Position numbers and translations under genes: made by a program. Below, in pieces: positions 9,928 to 21,973 of a stretch of 64,000 bases of DNA. The notes below the pieces were generated by a model. That model made no database searches and had not been told where the DNA came from. It saw only the letters and a list, made by a program, of their open reading frames with translations. The DNA lies in assembly GCA_020283715.1 (NCBI GenBank), contig JAIQCW010000146.1, positions 1-64,000 on the forward strand, read 5' to 3'. This DNA comes from Cytauxzoon felis. Lineage: Eukaryota; Apicomplexa; Aconoidasida; Piroplasmida; Theileriidae. Each line of letters starts with the position of its first letter. Within the stretch, counting starts at the first letter, position 1.

Positions 9928-11902
9928 ATGGCAACCGAATTGGAGTCAAAAGTAGATAAACCGCCATCAGAAATCCAAAGTAACCCATTAAATGCTGATA
10001 GTGATGCTGAATTTGATAGTGAAAGGTATCTAGGTGTTAATACAATAGCAACATTGTGTAATTTAGACAATAATGATGAAAAGGTTGGTAACAAAAGCGC
10101 CGATATAGAAATTGGCGATCCTCATATCAAAGAAAAGTATGTAATTATAGCCATTGCTTATATATTGTGTTGTGTTTCTACATTATTTGCTCACGTATTG
10201 AGGAAACCATTGGCCACCGCAAAGGTTAATATACAAAATGATTTAAATGTACCTGTCTATCAGCTCGGTTATCTGGACACTTCATTTCTACTTCTATATA
10301 CTATAGCACAGTTATTAACACCTATTATATTCCCCAAATCGCATTCTATTATAATATTATCATTACTACATATTATTATTTCATTAGCATTGTTAACATT
10401 TTACTTCTGTGAATCAATCACGTATTATATTATTGTCTATGGTATTTTAGGATTTGCATGTGCTCCAGTATGGACACTTGTATTTCAAGACTTACATATT
10501 TGGCTACCAAATAATTATAAGATTATACTCATTACGATTTGGTCGTGCACTAGTGAAATTGGTATGTTTACAATATTACTGGTGTATTAAGTGCCATAAA
10601 TATTAGAAAATATGGGATGGAATAACTATTATTAATCCACAATACTCCTATTATTTATTTAAATGCGTCATATAACATTATAGGTTCCATGCTTGGAATG
10701 GTAATATATGTACGCTTACAATCGATTACAACATGGCATTCAATGTTTGTATTAAGTTCCATATTAAATATGGTTGTGGGTATATTCATATTTTCATTTT
10801 ATACGGATCCGAAGTTTTATGTAAGCAACCCATCATCAGACACTTATAAAAGTATCATATTAAGAAGGATGGATCCAATATATATAATTAATAATAATTT
10901 TTATAAAATTAGAGATTATTTCAATTTAAATAAGCCAATATTGGGTAATTCGGATTATGTGGTTGATGACCACACAAATAATGATAGCAAATTAACTACA
11001 ACAAACGCTGACACATGGATTGTTCATAAATTAAAGAAAAATATATTATTAGTTATATACAAATGCAAAAACGGTGTAACAAAGGTATTTACTAATTATA
11101 AACTTTTAATTAATAAAGTGAAGTTTCTAAATCATAGCACATTTGCTATAACTTTTGTTAGAATTACAAGATATTCATTTTCATTTTGGATATCATTCTA
11201 TGTTACTACATATTTGGGATACTCAATACAGGACGGTAATTACTCGACACTCATGTTTGAAATAGGATCATGTACCGGTACGCTTACATCTGGTTTAATA
11301 CACAAATTCATATTCAAAAATAAACCTGTAACATCCTCAACCATATGGTCATTAGTAAGCGCTATTGCTATTATCACATTTGGATCAATAAAACTCGAAA
11401 CTATATTCACAATTCATATATTCATCTTCATCATCGGTCTAGTTACCAATGCTACTGATGCACTCTTTACAACACAGTGCATTAAATCTATATGTGAATA
11501 TACACCAGGTATGCTTTACAAATTGTGGTTTCCTTCTAAAAATACGCCTCTTATCGTTGCCGTGGAGGATAATGTAATGAATATTTAGACCCACGTTACA
11601 TAGCTTATATATATATTGATAATCTTCTTTCACAGATTACACGGAAAGGGATTTTTCTGTTGCCTGTGGTTATGTTTTCACAGTGTCTACATTATGTGCA
11701 GTTGTACAATGTTATTTTAGCGCATTTATAGTACATTTGTGAGTTTATGCTATATAATATTAGTTTTATCACTAAAATTATCTTTAGGGTCGGTTGGAAT
11801 GTATTTTTTACATATTTGGGTGTTTTAATTATGATTGGCACTGGGGTGATGGGCATATCAGCTAAGTATGAAATCGATAGAATCAAGGCAATGACCGTAT
11901 AA
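9928..11902 (+). CDS. SLC37-like MFS transporter (sugar-phosphate/phosphate exchanger type)
   Basis: Four exons (9928-10561, 10684-11508, 11636-11738, 11788-11902) give 558 aa. A soluble N-terminus of about 70 residues precedes roughly 12 hydrophobic segments. The key family pattern is HVLRKPLATAK ahead of LGYLDTSFLLLYTIAQL, like the SRKPIS ... LGxLDxxFL region of SLC37/GlpT-type organophosphate antiporters. A long hydrophilic loop (about residues 290-350) separates the two halves, and the end (ISAKYEIDRIKAM) is cytosolic. It probably exchanges a phosphorylated metabolite for phosphate across the ER, plastid or surface membrane; substrate and site are not visible. The introns of 122 and 127 nt are longer than most here but contain no repeat module. 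Confidence 0.65.
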
Positions 11903-11943
11903 TTTTAATTTTAATATGATAAAATTTTACTTATATTTATATA

Positions 11944-12849
11944 ATGTCATCTCTTCGAGATTTAATGCGTCGTGAAAGGGAGTCACGTAAGCGTGATGTA
12001 AAATCTGTCACACATTCTGATGACGTACCGAAAAAAGTTAATAAAATCTCACAAGACGCTAATGTAAATAACTCTACAAATAATAAGAATACACAAACTT
12101 CCGCATCTGTATCGGATCCTGTAGTATTGGAAGAGGAATATGAATTTATTGAGGACGATGTTACTCCTACCGAATCTATTGAGGGTGAAAAGGTTGTAAA
12201 AAAGAACAATGATACTGACCTGGGAAGCATTGATAATTCATCATTGGTGTATGAACAATTAAACACGGCATTTTGTAGTAATTTGGACCATGAATTTGAT
12301 AGTATTTTAAAGGATAGCGGTATAGAAAAGTTTGATGTTGAAGATTATGATTCAGATGATGATGATTTTAATAACCAGTTGATGAAGAAGCATACAATAA
12401 CATCTGATAATTTTGGCGTTGCCAGTAATATTAAATTAAGTACTAATGAGAATTTACCTATTGGATTTTTTGACGATAAAAATATTGACGCAAAGGCACG
12501 CGGTAAATTAACACTTAAGGAATTGGATCAAAAGATCAATGAATTATCAAAGAAGCGATCGTCGTATTTGAGGGAGGCCAAGTATGTCCAAGATAAATAT
12601 ATTGAATCGCACAGAGAATTAATACGTTTAGAAAATGATAAATTAGATAATGAAGAAACTATAAAAGAATTTAAAGACCGTATCGCAAATATTAAAAATA
12701 TAATCACAACCAGTAAAATCGCCGGGAATGTAAATAAAGGAGCAATCGCTAATAACGGACAAGGCAATGAAAGGACTAATTGTATAGAGACTTCATACAA
12801 ATATGATGCAATAGATGATGAACTATGGCGTTACAGAAGCACACTTTAA
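11944..12849 (+). CDS. ZNF830-like nuclear coiled-coil protein (no zinc finger seen)
   Basis: Single exon, 301 aa. The N-terminus is basic (MSSLRDLMRRERESRKR). Then comes a long acidic and Ser/Thr/Asn-rich region, a motif LPIGFFDDKNIDAKARGK near residue 175 that resembles the LPxxFFDDxxxDAxxRG motif of ZNF830-type splicing-associated proteins, and a coiled coil (about 195-260). It ends DELWRYRSTL. The C2H2 finger of animal ZNF830 is missing. It meets the asparagine synthetase-like gene tail to tail, sharing bases 12846-12849. Confidence 0.5.
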   Translation: MSSLRDLMRRERESRKRDVKSVTHSDDVPKKVNKISQDANVNNSTNNKNTQTSASVSDPVVLEEEYEFIEDDVTPTESIEGEKVVKKNNDTDLGSIDNSSLVYEQLNTAFCSNLDHEFDSILKDSGIEKFDVEDYDSDDDDFNNQLMKKHTITSDNFGVASNIKLSTNENLPIGFFDDKNIDAKARGKLTLKELDQKINELSKKRSSYLREAKYVQDKYIESHRELIRLENDKLDNEETIKEFKDRIANIKNIITTSKIAGNVNKGAIANNGQGNERTNCIETSYKYDAIDDELWRYRSTL

Positions 12850-14847
12850 TAGTTATAAGATGTATTTCCTTTATTACTTGCGTATCTATTAGACATGTTG
12901 TGTATTTTATTAAATATTTTTGAACACTTTGTTCCAAATTGTATAGCCCTTTTTTTATATGATGAACAATAATTAAGTCCAAATTCCAACGAAATTTCTC
13001 TTAATATCCATTTATTAATATGGATTGATGTATTTTTATTTGATGATAAAAATTCTGAATTTCTTAAATTATTTTTATTTATTTTCTTAAATATATTCAA
13101 TTGTTTAAACCATTCTGGAGCGTTTAACAAGTCTATAATACATGAAGGATTGAATGGTAACGATGTTAATTCGTTGATAAGCTCTTTAGACAGAAATGGA
13201 TACAATGCGTTTATACCATTAACACTTAATGCCCTATCATCACGACCAAAATTACGTTTCCATAATCTTCTAATATCTCTATAAATATTCAAAAATATTA
13301 GAAAGACCAACACACTTGTTAATTTCATTAATAAAATTTTCATCTTCATTGTATACTTTGGCTGATACATGTCTACCATAACCTCCAAACAATTCATAGC
13401 ACCACTGCCCATTAGAACTTGATCAGATCTTGATTTATATACTATAAATAATTGAAATATTTGGATTCATCTAGAATGTTTCACTGGAGATCAGATACAT
13501 ATTGGACTCTCATGGGTCTCTCAGATAGCTTATCCTATCTAAATTGCATCCACTCAGAACAACATAAAATCTTACCTTTTCCAAGTAATTGGTAGTTTCT
13601 AATGAATAAATGATGATATTATACGTATAAACAAACTTCAGTTTTGGCATTTCCATGTTTATTCCATTTGATGATTTAAGTTCTTTAGTTCTGAATAATT
13701 TGGAAGTATCTTTTGAAACTGTAACCTTGAAATTAATAGACTTCAAAACAGTTCGGTTATTCTTAAAATCCTTCCAATAGTCACCCTTAAAGAAATCCCT
13801 TGAACAAAGATACCCTTCAAGTCTTGAAGCATAATATAATGCAGCGGAAATATTCATATCCATATGAGTATTATTTGGAAATGACAGGGAATGTATTATT
13901 CCTTCATCATTTTTATAAGTTTCGAGTTGTAAATCAATGAAAATTAGGTCAATTTTAACAGATGGAAATAAAATGATCAATTCTTCATATGTAATTAGAG
14001 CTGTAATCCTATCTGGAGCAAACTCAGGGTCAAATGAGATATTAACAAGTTCAATATTGCAATTCACATAAGATGCTACAATAACAGCTATCAAAGCTGA
14101 ATCTAAACCACCGGAAAATAATATTGTAACTACACCATCTTTACTTGAGTAAGCACAAATATTTATAACACTATTAACTAAGGCACACTTAACATTGGAA
14201 ATTGCATTCAAAACAACATCCAATTCTAATCCCCTATAATTGATAAAGTTATTATACAACGAATTATTTAAAAAGTAACATCTTCGGTCAATAAGAGTGG
14301 CACCTCTACCCATAACCATAAATTTGAATGGAGGCATTTCATACCATTCATCCACTACATTTGTACAAGTATTAGATATAACCATCGAATTACTGGTTAG
14401 AGATACTAACATTGATTTAAAACCAAAGGAATCCTTAGCTATGTAAATATAATTGGTATGTAATGATATATATATTATAGTACAGTTTATTTCATATTTT
14501 GTCAAAAAATTACAGACCTCTTCATGATTTTTATTGCATAAAGATCTTAAAACATCGAAATCTACTCTGCCATAAGTAGCTATTAAACATCTATCACATA
14601 ATTTGAAAATATTCGTGGATTCTAATTTTATGTTAACTTCATCAGAGCTAATAGACACTAAATTGTTGGAGTCTTCCGTAAAGATAAAGACGCAACCAAT
14701 AGGAAAATCCAATCCTCTAACCTGTTCTAACGTGGGCGCGATATAATTGTCAATATTAACATCACTTAATAAAGTTTTTACATGTTTTAACATATAAGAA
14801 TCATGTCTATAATCAATTTTAAAATATAACTTTGGTTTTATAATCAT
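12846..14847 (-). CDS. Asparagine-synthetase-domain protein (ASNSD1-like), catalytic loop problematic
   Basis: The 445-codon upstream frame holds an amidotransferase-like N-terminal part and the ATP-pyrophosphatase loop LFSGGLDSALIAV. The downstream frame ends with the family block RNFGRDDRALSVNG, YPFLSKELI and KKRAIQFGTK. The simplest splice model is 14847-13576, 13404-13316, 13278-12846 (597 aa, in frame). It reads NYLEK then WCYELFGGYGRHV. This drops the residues encoded just upstream (about 13441-13398: SDQVLMGSGA), which match the conserved SGxGADE loop. Keeping that loop needs two one-base frame corrections, at the exon 1 joint and between 13397 and 13398. The protein may be degenerate, alternatively spliced, or affected by a base-calling error. 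Confidence 0.65.
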
Positions 14848-15398
14848 TTCGGCTCTGCGTAGCCAAGAATATCATAATTAAGTGAATTTAGATAAAAAAG
14901 TCTATTCTAAAGACCAATTAAAAACTTATGTTAAGATGTATTGTAAACATACACAGCCGCAGCCATGTATATTTTTGTAATTCGATCCACTTATGAGGAT
15001 TATATATCTAATCTATAGTCGATGTTCATTTGGGGGTGTATAAAAAATTATTTTCGCTGTCATTTGTATGTTGGGTGTGACTAATATCTTCGTTTAGTAA
15101 AGGATAATAATGATAACGTGTGTGATTGTAGTCCATATAAAGTGGAGTTAAATTACTGATATGATTTATAAAATTTTTGTGTATTTTTTGATGTAGGATA
15201 TTGCATAGATTGCAATTTGATAATGTTAAATATCATTGGTTGCAACGAGTTTATTAGAGATGGATCACCGGATTTTAACGTTTACGTTGTAACACATTTT
15301 TATTACATGTTCACATTTGCTTAAGCATTTATACATAGATTATGAAGTAATGATATCTTTTTGATAATTAATTCATTATAATACTATATCACCTGATT
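14848..15398. other. Divergent intergenic region, nothing recognised
   Basis: Lies between the start codons of the ASNSD1-like gene (minus) and the HEAT/TOG-like gene (plus), so it must hold both promoters. It is AT-rich with T-runs. No ORF, tRNA or repeat module was seen. Confidence 0.5.
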
Positions 15399-18300
15399 AT
15401 GTTACACTGGGACGATTATAAAGTTTCAACTATGATTAGAGTGAAAAAGGAGCCAGAAATGGTTATAAAACCATCATATTTGCCGGAATTACCTGTATGT
15501 GTAGGTGAAAACCCTAGAACTCACTGCAATATATTGTTATCAGATGTATTGGAAAAGAAAGATGTAATTGATCGTATAGAGCACTTGAATATGTATATTA
15601 TACAGTTATCTAATAGTAATGACTTAATTGAATGCGATATTATTAAGGATGCAGGTAATCTCAATATATTAATGAGATCATGTATTGATAGAATACAGTT
15701 GAAAGTATCAGAATTATTAGTTAAATATATAAAAAATATAAAAGTAGATATTGAATATGATATAAATATGGGCGGTACAAAAGATTCATCAAAATTATTA
15801 AAATTTTATGAAATCATACACGATGATTTATGCTATTATTTATTGCCTATAGAAGATGCTAATGGTAATTGTATAGAGTTTATATGTAATTTAATATCAA
15901 TTGCATCATCCAATAGTGTATTTCTATCAATTATAAAGTTATTTTACGATACTATAGATAAAATTGTATTATCATCAGATGATATGATAGATGATGGTGG
16001 TATGCCATTAAAAAGATTTACATTAGACAATGCTAGAATTGTAATTGGTATTATGAGAGTCATATCATCATTATCTAAATCATATGGATCTCCACCTGCA
16101 CCATTAAATGATATATGTCAATTATGCACATTAGTTATTAAATCAACTAATATACATTTATGTAGATTACACAGTTATAATACCCTATCATTTCTATTGA
16201 GGCATATGGCAGATTATGGGATGATAAAACAATTGTTGTATGATTTAGATGATTTACATGTCAAACATATAACATCCCTATTAAAAGAATCCAATCATAT
16301 GGATGATGTCTGCAGTTGGAAATTCAAATACGGCAATACAATTAGAACAGACAATGATACAATCATATCCAGCGTTAGAACAACCATATCAAATGAAGAA
16401 AACATTAAAAAGGAGCATATCGTTATCGATAAGTCCACATCAAATAACAATCAAACCTTGACATTGCATCCAGTGGAGATCGCCACCGAAGATCCAAACT
16501 ATCATCCTACAATAGATTTTCCTGTAGACAGCTCTTCCAATTTAGTCCACGTAAATGGTAAAGCCACTCCCAGAGATCGTGGCGAAGGTGGAGGTGATAG
16601 TACTGGACCTCAAGTGGAACCTGGAAGCGATCTACGGGAAGTGGAGGGGGAAGTAAATAGAGGAAGCCTTCTGCAACACAAAGAAAGGATTTTCAATGGT
16701 ATGACAAATGGAAAGGCCCTTTACAAACAATTAGCTAGGCAAGACCTCAGCTGCGATACTCCTGTTATAATATCTTCTACGGACCATAGTGGATATAATA
16801 AACGAGATAGATCCACTATCATTAAAGATAGAACTAAGAATGATGTATTTTGCAGGGAATTCATGAAGAAATTATCATCTAATTTATCAAACGATGATAA
16901 GAAGGTGTTGGATAGAAATGCATGGAAGATTAAATCGGATACTATAATGGTTGGTATACGTGATATAGAGAATTATAAAGGTGTTCTAGACATAAGTAGT
17001 ATTGGATATGATTTGGCTAATATATTTGAGAGTATACTTAAGTTTGAATCAGCTATACCAATATTGATTAACATATTGAAGCTTTTTGTGATAATAATGA
17101 GGAAATGTATACCTGATATAATAACTTTAACAAAATCACAGATTTTATGTGATTTAATATTTGATCGTTTAAAAGAGAATAATAAGAAATTAAATGAAGT
17201 TTCTATAATGGCTGTAATAGAGATTATAATTTTTTGTAAAAACAATATGATTATTGATACCTTAAGAAAATTTGTAAATCATAAATCACCTTCATATAAA
17301 GAAACTTTATGTAACATTTTTAATGGCAAAGCTATAAATATCGGTAAGAACCCCGTATTAATTTCAAAAATTAAAGATATTTCTACAAGTGTTAAAGATG
17401 TATTATTGCCATTTGCTAGTGATAGAATAGTTAAAGTTAGAAACTCTGCCATATTAGCCCTGAAAGTACTGGATGATGTATCATTAATTGAAAATTATAT
17501 ACCTAAATGTAATTTTATTAGGCGTGATTGGACCCAATTTGGTGAGAGTATTGCAGGGTCTGAATCTAGTGCAACTATTAATAGTGGAGGACGTAATAGT
17601 AATAGTAAGAAACCAAAATTAAGAAGAAGATTTTTAAAGCCTCCAAAGAGATCTAATCCAAATTTGGATGAACATTCTAATGTCGAACATGAAATTATAG
17701 AACGTGTACATGTTGAAGGAGCTAATGATGCTACTCAACCCATTCACACATCTTTACAACCCTCACAAACTGATGCGGATATTATCCATGCACATACATC
17801 TTTATCTAGTAATAACATTCCCAATGCTACTATATTGATATCCACATCCGACAATCAAATTGGAGATGTAACTCTAAAAGACCATTTCCCGGCTCCTATA
17901 TCAATTCCTTCATCGCGTACATCTCCTATTGCTACGTTTAACATCACGATGCATTCCACATCTAAAGACAGCTTACAGGTCCCAAACACATGTAATCTTA
18001 ATCAGATTTCATCACTTACATCTACTCCTCAAAAATCCGTATTTGTGTTGGACGAAACACCCATAAAAAGGTCACTTGTGGAAACTAAGTTATTAGGTAG
18101 AGTTAATACAAGCATACTGGATAAAATTGCGCATAGAAGTAATAATAATAGTTTGTCTGAGGGTATATGCAATTTATGTGCATGGATTAATGAAAATCCA
18201 GATGAAGCAAAATCAATTGATTATTATTTATTAAAATTCGTTGGAGAAAATACAAACTGTTATAAAATGTCAACAAATAGCACAAATATATACTTGTCAA

Positions 18301-21038
18301 TGTTTTTAGAGCATATAATGAGTATTGGCATATCACAAAATGCGTTTGATGAAATAATAGCATCAATAATAAACATGGATAGTATAGATGATAATTATAT
18401 TTTCAGTATAATTTTTAATGGAAAAAATGATTCTATAGCCACTAGAATATTGGATATAATTGATGAACGTTCTGAAATTATATTGAACTTATTAAATAAT
18501 ACTTTGAAATCTACTCGTTCAATTATTAATGATGATGTTTTCCAAAAAATTATCAATTACTGTTGTTACTTTATTGAATGTAATATTAGCCCACAATCTC
18601 AGCTATCTTTCGATATCATCAATATACTAGAGCAGAAATATACTCTAAATGAAATCATTAATGGTATAGATAATAAGTATGAAAATATAGTACAGATATT
18701 AAAATCATTGTCATATAAAAATAATATTAAAAATGCATATATCAAATCAAATGCTAAGCTTGAAAATCAAATATCGAAAGATTTATATCTATGTATGTTC
18801 CAACCAAATAATACAGGTAACCGTAAAAGGTATGTTTTCCACTTGAGAATAGCTGTTTCTAGTCTCTGTAATATTGAATATAGTTAAAATCACTTAATAA
18901 ATCTATAGATCGTGTACGTTTTGGAGACTATTTATACAAAAACATAATGAAAAGTGTGATTCAATGTTAATTGATGAAGGTAATATTCGTTTCGAACTTA
19001 TATCATGGTTGTGTTATACGTTAGTTTGTTAATATACATTTGCATGAATATTATAGTCTTTTTGAAGAGGGTTTAGATAAATTTGTATTGGATGTAATGC
19101 ATTCATTATGTAATTTAATGATGGAGTTGTCCTTAAACTTTACAGAAGACGAGAGTTTATTAATGGTCGAATCAATGTGTGCTTATGTTAATGATAGTAA
19201 TACCGATTCTGATAATTTTAATAACAAGGTTTTAGATGTATTTTCAATTCTTATTTCCGTAATTACAATTTCTGTAAAATTGGTAGATGAACTAATTACC
19301 CTGTTCGAATTTTGTAAACATATTCAATTTAGGGACATGTACATTTCTGCTTTTATGGCGGTTATAGATCGTGTTAGAGGGAATGATAACTTAGTACACC
19401 GTTTCATCATTAAAAGGCTTGAAGATGTTAAAAGTTGTAATGCTGTTGTATGCAATAAAATGAATGATGATGTTACAAACATTCCAATCAAGTCTTCTAC
19501 TTCAAACGTCACAATTTTCGATGAAAATTATAAAGTTTTTGAAACAAATGGACATAATGTTAAGGATATTAATGATTTTAATGTAAAGGAATTAGATGAT
19601 GCTAATATTATTGGCACTTCTAATGTAACTAATACAGTTAATAGTACAGAAGTAGATGTTAATTTACAAAGTGACGTATTTTTGCTGAAAGAATTGTCCA
19701 ATGTAACAAATTTATCATTAAATCGCACAAATACTGAAGAAGTAGATGTGATAATGGATGGAAATGTTACATCTACTAATAGAGATGATGAATCACCTGT
19801 TGATATTGATGATCATTTAAATACACCAAACAGTCAAATTGAATCCTCAATTGTAGAATCTATAAAAACATGTCATAGATTATCCAAAGAAATTATAAGA
19901 CAAAGTATAACTTATGATAAAGAACAATCTATAGAAGCTACATCTTGCAAAATTAACGTAAATAAAGAAGTTATCGATGATCAAATCGAAGAAACTATTC
20001 ATCATGAGAGGTTATTCATCCCACAAACAGGAGTATCTTCTTGCCACACGGACACCTCACCGCCAGAGGTTACCTCCACCGTTGGTCTTGCAGACAGCTC
20101 TTCCAATTACCTATCTCCAAAGAGTGACATCACTCCCAGAGATCGTGGCGAATGTGGAGATCGAACCTCAGGTCGGTCACCTGCTACAGAGGTAGATGAA
20201 AGTATGAGTTCAGTAGACGGTGTGTGTATAGCAAACAATACATCAGTGATTAGTGAGACTTGTTTATTAGAGGATACATCTATTATTGATAAACAGTCAA
20301 ATGCTCATGTATCGGAAAATTCTAATAATGTGGTTGAATGTAAATACCAAATTTATGATGGTACACCAGATTCATCTTATAAGAGTGTGTGTGTGGATGA
20401 TTTAATATTTATTGAATCAATATTATCGCAATGTTCTTCAATTACAAATGCATGTTTAATAACCGGCTTTAAAGAATATCGTGAATTAGTACCAACTATA
20501 TATGTAACTAATGTAACCGATGCTTGCATTAAATATGGTAATGAGATTTTGAGTCGTAGAGGTAATTTTCACGGATCTAAATTAAGGTTATTAGCACCAA
20601 TTATTATTGACGCGTGTCATTCGGCTATATTAAGATTATGTAGAGAAGTTTACAAACTTGAATCCAATAATAATGATACAAGAGACACAATAAATGCTAT
20701 AATTACAATAATAGAGGTTAGTTTTAGTGGAGCTTATTAATAAAAAATATCCTCAATAGATATTTGAAATTGTTACAAACCCATCATCAATATCAATAGA
20801 TGATAGATTTTTAATTTATTTTTGTAATATTATAATCCATTGTCTAGCATTAAACAAAATACATTTTTTAAATGTAAGTTGATAATGCTTGACCTTAACA
20901 TGAAAATATTTTCAGAACGACCTTTATAAAACGTTAAGTAGATTAATATCAATAAATGCTCTAAAGCAACCATGTAATGTAATGTATGTTTATTTAAGAT
21001 TCCATTTAACTTGTTATTCAGACTCAAATTTCTATTGA
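15399..21038 (+). CDS. Very large HEAT/TOG-like repeat protein
   Basis: Five exons (15399-18829, 18909-19019, 19057-20716, 20760-20873, 20916-21038) close in frame to 1,812 aa. The best-defined domain is residues about 485-715 (LDRNAWKIKSDTI ... LPFASDRIVKVRNSAILALK), which has the helix pattern and conserved Trp of TOG-type HEAT arrays of microtubule regulators (XMAP215/CLASP). Further helical arrays lie at 60-310, 900-1140 and after 1150. Low-complexity acidic/Asn linkers separate them. Two linkers carry in-frame copies of the dispersed repeat (residues about 374-425, and genomic 20055-20165). The microtubule role is inferred; a condensin- or symplekin-like scaffold is an alternative. The next small gene starts two bases after its stop. 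Confidence 0.6.
16525..16665 (+). repeat. Dispersed modular repeat, copy R7, in-frame in HEAT/TOG-like exon
   Basis: Encodes SSSNLVHVNGKATPRDRGEG, then STGPQVEPGSDLREVEGEVNR, in the gene frame. It has both modules in standard order and little decay. Its DNA is GC-richer than the neighbouring codons, which are mainly A/T-ending. Confidence 0.9.
20055..20165 (+). repeat. Dispersed modular repeat, copy R8, in-frame in the same gene
   Basis: Encodes PPEVTSTVGLADSSSNYLSP, then KSDITPRDRGECGD. The first module is complete, with the upstream CCTCCACCGTTGGTCTTGCA unit also seen in R1 and elsewhere. The second (ADLREAEGE) module is absent. Host frame is kept. Confidence 0.85.
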
Positions 21039-21040
21039 TT

Positions 21041-21325
21041 ATGATTGAATTAAATGTGCAAAGCTTAAATAAGAATGAGTTCAATACTATATTATTATCA
21101 AAATTAAGATTTACAAAAATATTACAGAATCGTCTATTAATAGATATTAGAGAGAATTGTAATAATATTGACGTAGATTATGCATTACTAGAAGAGCGTA
21201 ACAAATTTTTTATAAATAAGCTAGAACAATTTAATAATACTAAAATTGTACCAAATATCAATCATAAATTGGATCAAGCGATACAATATTCAAATAATTT
21301 ATTGAGAAGTATCGAAATATTATAA
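21041..21325 (+). CDS. Small helical protein (94 aa), unknown
   Basis: ATG at 21041, two bases after the stop of the HEAT/TOG-like gene, on the same strand. The protein is all helical and charged with heptad-like spacing (NEFNTILLSKLRFTKILQNR; ALLEERNKFFINKLEQFNN; HKLDQAIQYSNNLLRSIEIL), as in small kinetochore or prefoldin-like coiled-coil subunits. No family recognised. It may use a promoter inside the upstream gene, or could be read from a shared transcript. Confidence 0.45.
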   Translation: MIELNVQSLNKNEFNTILLSKLRFTKILQNRLLIDIRENCNNIDVDYALLEERNKFFINKLEQFNNTKIVPNINHKLDQAIQYSNNLLRSIEIL

Positions 21326-21973
21326 TGAATTTAATTTCGTATACACAGTATATGATATCTGAATTCTAGTAAATTTTATTGTCTTTATCGTTAGATGAAT
21401 ACTAAATAATGTATTTATTATATTTATAATGATAATATAATAATGTGTAGAGATATTTACGGGTTTGTGGTCAGGTCAATAGAATATGGGTATTGGTATG
21501 AAAACAAAAGATATGGAACTGTTATCACACATTACAATAAAAATTACGATTATAATATATTGGAAGGCTAAATTAATTGAATATAGTAGAAACATCACGG
21601 GATTTGCAATAATTTTTAATATTTAGATCGTAGCTATACAATATTAAATCTTTATTTATTTAAATATCAACACATTTTTAAATTTATTTGATTTTTATAT
21701 AAACATAAATAATATATATATATATAATTGGTATTTATGATTGAAATAAATTTTAAAATGTGTATTCTTTATCACTGGACCCAATAACCGCGGATCTAAG
21801 AATTAAACAGAAAGATCGAAGAATATTTATTAGCTGTAACATTCAATACAGTTGAACTATATGCTATATAATGCAGTACCAGTATAAATGTAGTTATATG
21901 CTCTCATAATACTATTTATTGATTAAAAAAATATATAGAACTATAATATTAGGGAATTTTATATCAAACAATA
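21326..21973. other. Intergenic, nothing recognised
   Basis: Very AT-rich spacer before the membrane protein at 21974, which presumably contains its promoter. It includes a short TA run near 21713-21726. No ORF, RNA gene or repeat module was seen. Confidence 0.5.

Noticed and set aside
13500..13575. Coding extension reading YVVLSGCNLD as the synthetase loop
   Set aside because: It follows a perfect GTAAG donor and runs into a stop. The true loop residues are encoded downstream near 13400-13430.
12846..14847. Treating the two minus-strand ORFs as separate genes
   Set aside because: Both halves match consecutive parts of the same asparagine-synthetase-domain family and can be joined by GT-AG introns.
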